Part shown: one piece after another, positions 57,675 to 64,000 of the stretch
How positions within the stretch are numbered: the first letter of the stretch is position 1
Layout: each line of letters begins with the position of its first letter
From: Ophthalmolycus amberensis
Taxonomy: Eukaryota > Chordata > Actinopteri > Perciformes > Zoarcidae
Reading direction: 5' to 3'
Length of the DNA: 64,000 nucleotides
NCBI GenBank assembly: GCA_024529925.1
Contig: JAFEUB010001797.1
Span: forward strand, 1,534,501 to 1,598,500
Notes under the pieces: generated by a model
Told to the model about the DNA's origin: nothing
What the model saw: only the letters and a program-made list of their open reading frames with translations
Database searches by the model: none
Position numbers and translations under genes: made by a program

Positions 57675-57752
57675 ATGCTGCTCCTTCTCCTGGGAATCGT
57701 CCTCCTGCACGTCGCTGGTCTGGTCCTCCTGTTGGTGTCAACAATTGTCAGC
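57675..57752 (+). CDS. pmp22: pmp22 coding exon 1
   Basis: 26 codons, MLLLLLGIVLLHVAG and on to VSTIVS, the first membrane segment. Phase 0, donor AGC|GTGAGT. Confidence 0.95.
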
Positions 57753-58553
57753 GTGAGTAAAACTGTCTTTATGTTTCTTTCGTTCTTTGATCAGATGAAT
57801 TTAATCTTAAAGATTAAACATAAATGGACGCAAAACTCCCTATTGACGCTTACTGATGTATTATACCTGCAGGTACTTTTTCTTTTAAGATACACTTCAT
57901 TGTTGCGTTTTAGGAATTTGAATATGCCAGTGAAACGGATTTGTTTGGTGCTGCTCTTCACACATTACTGACCGAGTTGTTTGTTGTTGACATCAGGTTT
58001 GGACGTCAGGTGAAACTGGCACCTCAGACCTCTGGACAAACTGCACTACTGCCAATGGAGGATACCACTGTGACCCGGCAACAACTGGAGGTCAGACCCC
58101 TGCCTGATAATTTAAGTTTTCCTTTAAAACAGAAATTTATTTAGAATACAATGGCCACTGTTGGACATTTTAAATCACTGCTCTGCTGTGAAGCTGCAAC
58201 ACATCTCAGGATTTGCTCCCCTTTCATGTTTTGGGCGAAACGGTCACAAGTTTAAAGCACTCACACTGTTATCAATGAGGGACTTGAACTTTGTGAAATG
58301 ACTTGCTGAAATCCAACATTCCCCGTGTTGGTGATGTGGGTGTGTCAAGGCGCCTCTGGGACTCTGCTGCCATCTAGGGCAGAGAATGTGGCATTGCTGT
58401 TTGGAACTGCCAGCTGATAGGCTGCAGCTGTATAAATAGTCGTGGTGTGATGTCCATATTCAGGTCCCGCGTTAGATGGGATTCCACGGTTGACGGGAGC
58501 TCGGGAGTTGTGGGGGATCAGGGTGGGGCCGCAGAGAGTATTTAAAGTTCCAG

Positions 58554-58584
<31 letters not shown>

Positions 58585-61500
58585 CATGCCTGTGACAGTG
58601 TCGGAAAAGCGGGGAGACCTTGGACTACCTCATGTAGAACATAGCATCCTGATGGTGGGTGACGCCCAGCGACGGATCACAGTGTCCAGTGTTAGTTTGC
58701 AGGGATCATCGGGACAATTTAAGGCAGCAGCTGCAGCGTTACAGATTTATCAAGACAGTCACCTCCACATGTTTGATTGACTTTGACAAGATATGTGGGG
58801 ATATATAGATTCCATTGTTTTTAAAGACCCCTACCTAATAACAGTCCCATTGTCCTAATATCAATAATTTAGCAACAACTTCATGGTGAGATCACTGTTG
58901 AGCAGCTCTAGGTTTTGCTACTAAATGTGCCATCACAGTGGAGCCGCCGGGTGATGTCATCGGTCTAGAATGAGCCGCGCTCGGCCAGTGTGTGTGTGTG
59001 TGTGTGTGTGCGTGCGTGTGTGTTTTGTCCGGGCTGCAGTGCCTGCACGCTCTGCCAGGTAGCTCCATGGCACAGCCGGACTGTTTGACTCGCTTTCATT
59101 AGCGCCACTGACGCACAGTGTTTATTTAAGAGGGCGCGCGTCCGGGCTCTGGCTTTGAGAGATGGAAGATAGTGGGGCTGTTCTCACGTGGGTGCCAATT
59201 CCTGCCTTCAATGGAGCCTTTTTGAAGCATTGCTGAGCAATCAAGTTCCTTCTGAAGTGAATCATTAATCACAGTCATTTTGAGGGCATTTCTGATACTT
59301 CTGAGTTGGTTGCCTTGGCTCCATTTGGTTTTGATGACGCCCTAGTGAGAGATACTCATGTCACAGTTATCACATGCTGGGCTCGAGTTAAACACCACTT
59401 CCTTACAGCTGGGAAAATTACTTCATAGAATTTACTCGCTCTAAAATGAGCTATTGAGGAAGCATGTCTTCGGCCTCCAGGCAGGCATACAATACATAAA
59501 CACAACGAAATTCTACAGCAGTTTTATATTCTACTTTCAGCACCTTGAGTTACTGGGTCGCAGAATAGAAGGCAGAAAAAAAACATCAACAGCTAGTTTC
59601 CCGTTTGGTGACACAGTGAAAGTCTACAGTAGAAGCATTGTAATACCACAGTAATAAACCAAGGCATTCAAAACACATTTTTGAATATGAGTCACAGTTG
59701 CTTATCAGTGACATTCTGAGCCCTGAACCGCGCCTCATGTCGCTGTTTCCTGCTGTTGGTCAGGGAAGGAAGGAAGGAAAAGATGAGTGTTTATCAGAAA
59801 GCAGTGATGTATTGTCGGTATTTATAGGGCAGGGATGGAACATTTCACCCGTTTCTCACAGTGTTATTACACATATATCTGAAAACAGGATCATCATAAT
59901 GGAATCTAAATGTTGCTCTGGCTGCATCTTGCGGATGGAGAATTTGCAGCGTGTCATGTTTCCTCCCATATCGCCCCCCTAGCCAATGATCATCAGGACA
60001 AACTGTAGCTCTGTTATTGTAGGTAACCTGACTCCGTCCTGGTAACGCTGTGCAATGATTCAGGATACCCTTTCCCTTTAAATCCATCAGATTCTCCAGG
60101 AGAACTGCATGATTCTTAGTGAACGTCCACAGAAAGTAAAGGAACAACTACAGGGCGATGACATGTTTTCATGTTAGCCTACAGCGTTCAAACGTGGTAA
60201 CATCGCGCAAAGTAAGCCGGCCAATTACTTTATCACCCTTTTTGTTGCATGAGCTGTAATAAATTATGCATCATGCTTTTTTCCCCCCAATGTTGTAAGT
60301 GCCCCCCCATTAAACCACAACATTCAAATAAAGCAAGAGAATCAATGAACCGCAGGCGCTTGAGAACTTTGGAGGTACCACATCGGAGATTTGACGGTCA
60401 AGAGCTCGGCAGTGGTGTGCATTCAAATGGAGCAATACCGAAATCCCACTTATTGTTTTATGGGCTTGTCTGGAATATTTGCTGACGCGACGGGTAGGAC
60501 AATTGAGTGAACTTATGCGGTGGCTGCAAATGCACACAAGCAAACTTTAAGGCCCTTGTGACACGGCGGCGTTTAATGGCGCGAGAATACGACAGTAAAA
60601 GCAGACGCGGCTAAAGAGAAGAGTTCTATAGACGCTGGGAGGGGAAGAGCGAGTGCTCGAGAAACTCGAGAGGGCAGGCAGGCAGCATGGATAACCCTCA
60701 GACAAGAAATAGACCATGCTTGGGAATCCTTGGATTCCTGGCATGGTGGCACGAAAGAAGCACAGACACAGACACACGACCACGCTCTCGCATATAAAGC
60801 ACAGTTGAGATGGTCTTCCCACATCAGTACAGGTGTCTAATGGGTTAATGGGGCTTCTAGCATGCCGGCCTTGGAGGACTGGCAGTCGCGATCGATGTGG
60901 TACATTTAGTCATAGGTCCTGCAGTGAGGGGGGCGCGCAGAGCTTTTAGGAACAGGATACCTGGGTTTCATTGTTATGGATCCATTACACATTCCCAGAA
61001 GGAAACATTACGAGAGGATGCTTCAATTCAGCCGGCACAGGAGCAGCAGGCTTTGGCATTTGTTTTTCTTGTTGTATTTCTTTCCTTCTCATGCGCTTGT
61101 TAGGTCCATGTTATATATAAATGATGCTTTAGATAATGATGAATGTGGTTCAGTTATTGACAACACTCTTCTTTCACTCCCCCCCTTCCCCCCTGCAGAG
61201 TGGATTCAGGCGGTCCAGGCCCTCATGATCCTGTCCATCATCTTCAGCTGCCTGGCTCTCTTCCTCTTCTTCTGCCAGCTCTTCACTCTGCAGAAGGGCG
61301 GACGCTTCTTCCTCACTGGAACCTTCCAGATCCTTGCCAGTGAGTTGAATCCCCCCTTTGACACTTCCGCACAAATCCATCAATATCAGATTGACATAAT
61401 ACTGGATGTTTGCTGGTATCAAAGTCAAATGTAGAAAGGGATTCATATTGGATCCGGTGTGACTAAAGTTTAGGGGTGCATTTTCACCATTTAAACATCT

Positions 61501-62476
61501 TTGGTGAATCGATTGATCATAAAGATCATGTCCGAAAATTATGAAAATTACTTGTTTCGATCGACTGATTATTGACCAAAAGGAATGCTTATTGTCAATA
61601 ATATAGAACAGAGAAACTCAGCAAAACCTCACATTTGAGAAGTTGTAAACATGATTTTCAGCTTTTTTGCTTGACAAACTGAAAATCGACTCAATGACTA
61701 ATCAGCACAGTAAAAGCAGTCGGAAAACACACCACTCACGCAAATCCTCCTCTTGCACGGACAGAGCGATAGCAGACGATCCCACTGCATCTACTGCGGC
61801 AGAGAATTCGATTAAGCGAGTCTGAGCCAGTAGCTAATGGTTTAATGCTCCACTCGTCTATTGTACTTAGTCCCCTTTGGCCGGAGAGCGGCTCCACTGC
61901 CCATTGTGTCCTCGCTTGGCAGCCCTTTTCCTACATCCCAGGGTTCGCTCTCTGTACTGTGCCAGCGCTTTGCCTAGCACCCAGGTGCCCACTCAGCCAA
62001 ACAGGAATGACACTGGGCGCACCGCCATGTTGACATGTCAGGAAGGCCCGGCAGCGCTGACAAAACACGTCGTGCCAAGTCGGACCGGGGGCAGGCGGGC
62101 AGAGCAGGAGCCGCTCGGCTCGGAGATCAATAAGCGTGAGACGCTGTGATGTATTGTGGAGGGATGCCTTCTGGGAAACACTGACCTGCTCGCCTCCTCT
62201 GCCAGACAGGGTTCAAGACAGAGAGCACAACACCGCAGAGAAACATGATCTGATAATTGAACAAGATGATGGCCAGCGTTGTTCAGTGTTTTCCGGCTTG
62301 TTCCCTTCCCTGCAGGTTTGTTCGTGATGAGCGGAGCCATCATCTACACGGTGATGAGTCCGCAGTGGGTGCCGGGGACCGAAGCCTTCGGCTACTCCTA
62401 CATCCTGGCGTGGGTGGCCTTCCCTCTGGCGCTGATCAGCGGACTCATCTATGTCATCTTGAGGAAGCGAGAATGA
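57675..62476 (+). CDS. pmp22: Peripheral myelin protein 22, complete spliced gene (4 coding exons)
   Basis: Pmp22 is a four-pass membrane glycoprotein of the PMP22/EMP/claudin group, a component of compact myelin and of epithelial junctions. The join 57675-57752, 57997-58090, 61199-61339, 62316-62476 gives 474 bases and 157 residues (human 160). Phases agree, and exon sizes of 78 and 141 equal my memory of human coding exons. TM1 is about 2-26. The first loop holds DLWTNCT, with the N-glycosylation site at N41 as in human. TM2 is about 61-84, TM3 about 91-115 and TM4 about 131-153. The C-terminus is VILRKRE as in human. The first loop is about two residues shorter than in mammals. H12 and L16, sites of known human disease alleles, are kept. 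In human, copy number of this gene causes neuropathy. Which teleost duplicate (a or b) this is cannot be told here. Confidence 0.96.
57997..58090 (+). CDS. pmp22: pmp22 coding exon 2
   Basis: 94 bases encoding VWTSGETGTSDLWTNCTTAN and the rest of the first extracellular loop to ATTG, ending in phase 1. Acceptor ATCAG, donor GGAG|GTCAGA. It contains the DLW and the N-C-T glycosylation sequon. Confidence 0.92.
58559..58584. repeat. (TG)13 microsatellite in pmp22 intron 2
   Basis: A perfect dinucleotide tract. Confidence 0.9.
58988..59022. repeat. (TG)n/(CGTG)n microsatellite in pmp22 intron 2
   Basis: A perfect TG tract to 59010 followed by CGTGCGTGTGTG. Confidence 0.88.
61199..61339 (+). CDS. 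pmp22: pmp22 coding exon 3
   Basis: 141 bases encoding EWIQAVQALMILSIIFSCLA through FLFFCQLFTLQKGGRFFLTG and FQILA, covering TM2 and the start of TM3. Acceptor CCCTGCAG with a long pyrimidine tract, donor GCCA|GTGAGT. Confidence 0.95.
62316..62476 (+). CDS. pmp22: pmp22 coding exon 4 and stop
   Basis: 161 bases encoding LFVMSGAIIYTVMSPQWVPG and AYILAW-type TM4 (YSYILAWVAFPLALISG) to VILRKRE and TGA at 62474-62476. Acceptor CCCTGCAG. The junction codon reads AGT (Ser), where mammals have Gly. Confidence 0.95.
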
Positions 62477-63905
62477 GCCGTCACTCCATCCCAGTGTTCC
62501 CAGTAACCCGCGTCATCAGTCCCACTCTGAAGTAAAAAAAAGTTTTGATGCCTGAGTACCAATGGCCCCTGGAGCCACCAGACCAACACAACCAGATCAC
62601 AGCGAGGGGGGGAGGGTGGTAATACCAAAAATCAACAAGCAAACCAACACAAAACAACCAATACTGTCTCAGTTAAAAGATGTATATAGTATCTATGGTT
62701 TAAAACCTATTTATAACACTTTTTACATATATGTACATAGTTGTTGTGTTGCTCTGTCAATGGATACATGTATGAGCTTTGTTTTAGCTGATTAAGTGCC
62801 TCAATGTTTGTTTGTAATGACATAATTAGATGCTATTGTTGCATTTCCTTTTTTTGTTGCCTTTTTTTTGTTTTGGTAATTGCCAAATAATTATAAAAAA
62901 AAAAAGAAGCAAAAAAGTTACTTCAAGTATTTTAACCAAAGTGCATGTATAGAAATAGAAGGGTTAGAAGGAGAGATTTTGCGATGGGCTTGCTTTACAA
63001 AACGAGTGGTAACATCCCTGGATGTAGCATAGCCAGGATATATAGATTTGGTCCTTTTCTATTTTGTGAATTTTCAAGTTTCAGTGTTTTTATTTTCAGT
63101 ATTTTTCTATTTCCTATTTTCAACAAAAGACGGTGCTATGTATTTATCATTCCTATTACTGATAGCAATCATTGACAACGGAGTTACCTTGTTCTTGTTG
63201 AGAGTCAAACGGCCATTAATTAAAGTGGGAATCAGACAGAGGTACACCTGTACGTACAGTGCCTGCTTCTTTAGGGAACACAGTCTATTTCACATTGCAG
63301 TGTCTGATTTCTCTTCGTCAGCTACTGTAAAACGAGTAACTGAGTTTGGGCTGGTGCACTGATGAAATCCAAATAGAATGTCAGTATTATTCTGCGAGTT
63401 TGTGGAAGAGGTGGACTTACAGTGAAATGACTTCATAGAGGCTTTATTTGAACTCCGTGTTCCTTAATTGTACCCTCATTCTGATGTTTGTGTTCACCTG
63501 GCTGTTAAAGTCTCAAGAAGCCAAATTGCCTATTTAGTAGAATACCATAAAGAAGATAACACTGTGGGGCGCTATAGCCTAAGAAATAAAGTATACATTT
63601 GATATGATACCAGAAAAGAAATGCCACTGAGTTGAAGCCATATAAGATAATATCAGATGATAGGAAAAACGTATGTAGTATTAACTCTCTATGTGATGAA
63701 AAGGACAGAGGGTTTGCAGTGATGACACAAATTGTCTGTTTCAAATACTTGAAGTTTGACATGCTGCCGCCTCTGCCCACTGACGTCTGTGAGTTTTTCT
63801 CTTATTCTGTGTAAAACGCTGTTTGTGTGTTGCGCCATAACAAGACGGTGATGAGAATCTAGCCTAAAACACTCACTTACTCAATAAAACTTACTCTCAC
63901 GTGAT
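62477..63905 (+). other. pmp22: pmp22 3'UTR (about 1.4 kb)
   Basis: No further coding sequence follows the stop. The stretch is A/T-rich, as expected of a 3'UTR, and ends at AATAAA 63883-63888. Short open frames within it carry no domains. Confidence 0.6.
63883..63888 (+). terminator. pmp22: pmp22 polyadenylation signal AATAAA
   Basis: A canonical hexamer about 1.4 kb after the stop codon with T-containing sequence downstream. Earlier near-signals are weaker. Confidence 0.5.
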
Positions 63906-64000
63906 CTAATACTGTGTATTCCACTGCTACAAGGGACTGGATTCACGCTAACACTTGATGCATGCAGAATTTCGAGCTATTTTCTCGTCTGTCTTCCCGT

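Noticed and set aside
58368..58384. Another CTCF-like match (reverse strand) in pmp22 intron 2
   Set aside because: Only about 11 of 13 core positions match, too weak to list as a feature.
1..64000. tRNA, rRNA or tRNA-derived SINE genes
   Set aside because: I looked for B-box-like GGTTCGANTCC and cloverleaf ends on both strands and found no convincing case. A dedicated tRNA scan would settle it.

Overview
This window is vertebrate nuclear DNA, almost certainly from a ray-finned (teleost) fish. It has GT-AG introns, dense (CA)n/(GT)n microsatellites, fish-type L2 LINE sequence and hAT DNA transposons. Three protein-coding genes are recognisable, all on the + strand: cdc42ep4 (coding exon 15792-16799), tekt3 (seven coding exons, 44650-49020) and pmp22 (four coding exons, 57675-62476). 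The species cannot be told from the sequence. A percomorph-like fish is a guess.

Layout. 1-1430: possible last exon and 3'UTR of an unidentified upstream gene, with AATAAA at 1404. 1431-9160: non-coding with microsatellites, a 23-bp minisatellite at 4331 and a CpG-richer patch near 7200-7570. 9162-12958: a nearly full-length but broken L2-type LINE on the - strand. 13537-14756: a dead hAT transposon with perfect 8-bp target duplications. 15605 to about 19535: last exon of cdc42ep4 with its whole coding sequence and a long 3'UTR. 20000-20870: two further repeat stretches. 21124-22584: a second hAT element with perfect 8-bp target duplications, a 28-bp minisatellite and a long inverted repeat. 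22745-23260: scraps of another LINE. 23260-44330: about 21 kb with no gene that I can support, but with two CTCF-like motifs at its left edge. 44330-49400: tekt3. 49400-56820: intergenic. 56820-63905: pmp22, including a candidate non-coding first exon and a 3'UTR ending at an AATAAA near 63883.

The genes do not form one pathway. Cdc42ep4 is a CDC42 effector acting on actin and septins. Tektin-3 is a filament protein of ciliary and flagellar microtubule doublets. Pmp22 is a four-pass membrane glycoprotein, dosage-sensitive in human myelin. The tandem order tekt3 then pmp22 on the same strand is the order I know from human 17p12, so this is conserved linkage. cdc42ep4 lies on the other arm of human chromosome 17, so its nearness here is a different arrangement.

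I found no CRISPR, operon, defence system, viral gene or evident new biological system. The most unusual structure is the 21124-22584 transposon. The best testable ideas are the possible insulator at 23.3-25.0 kb and the compact tekt3-pmp22 intergenic region.
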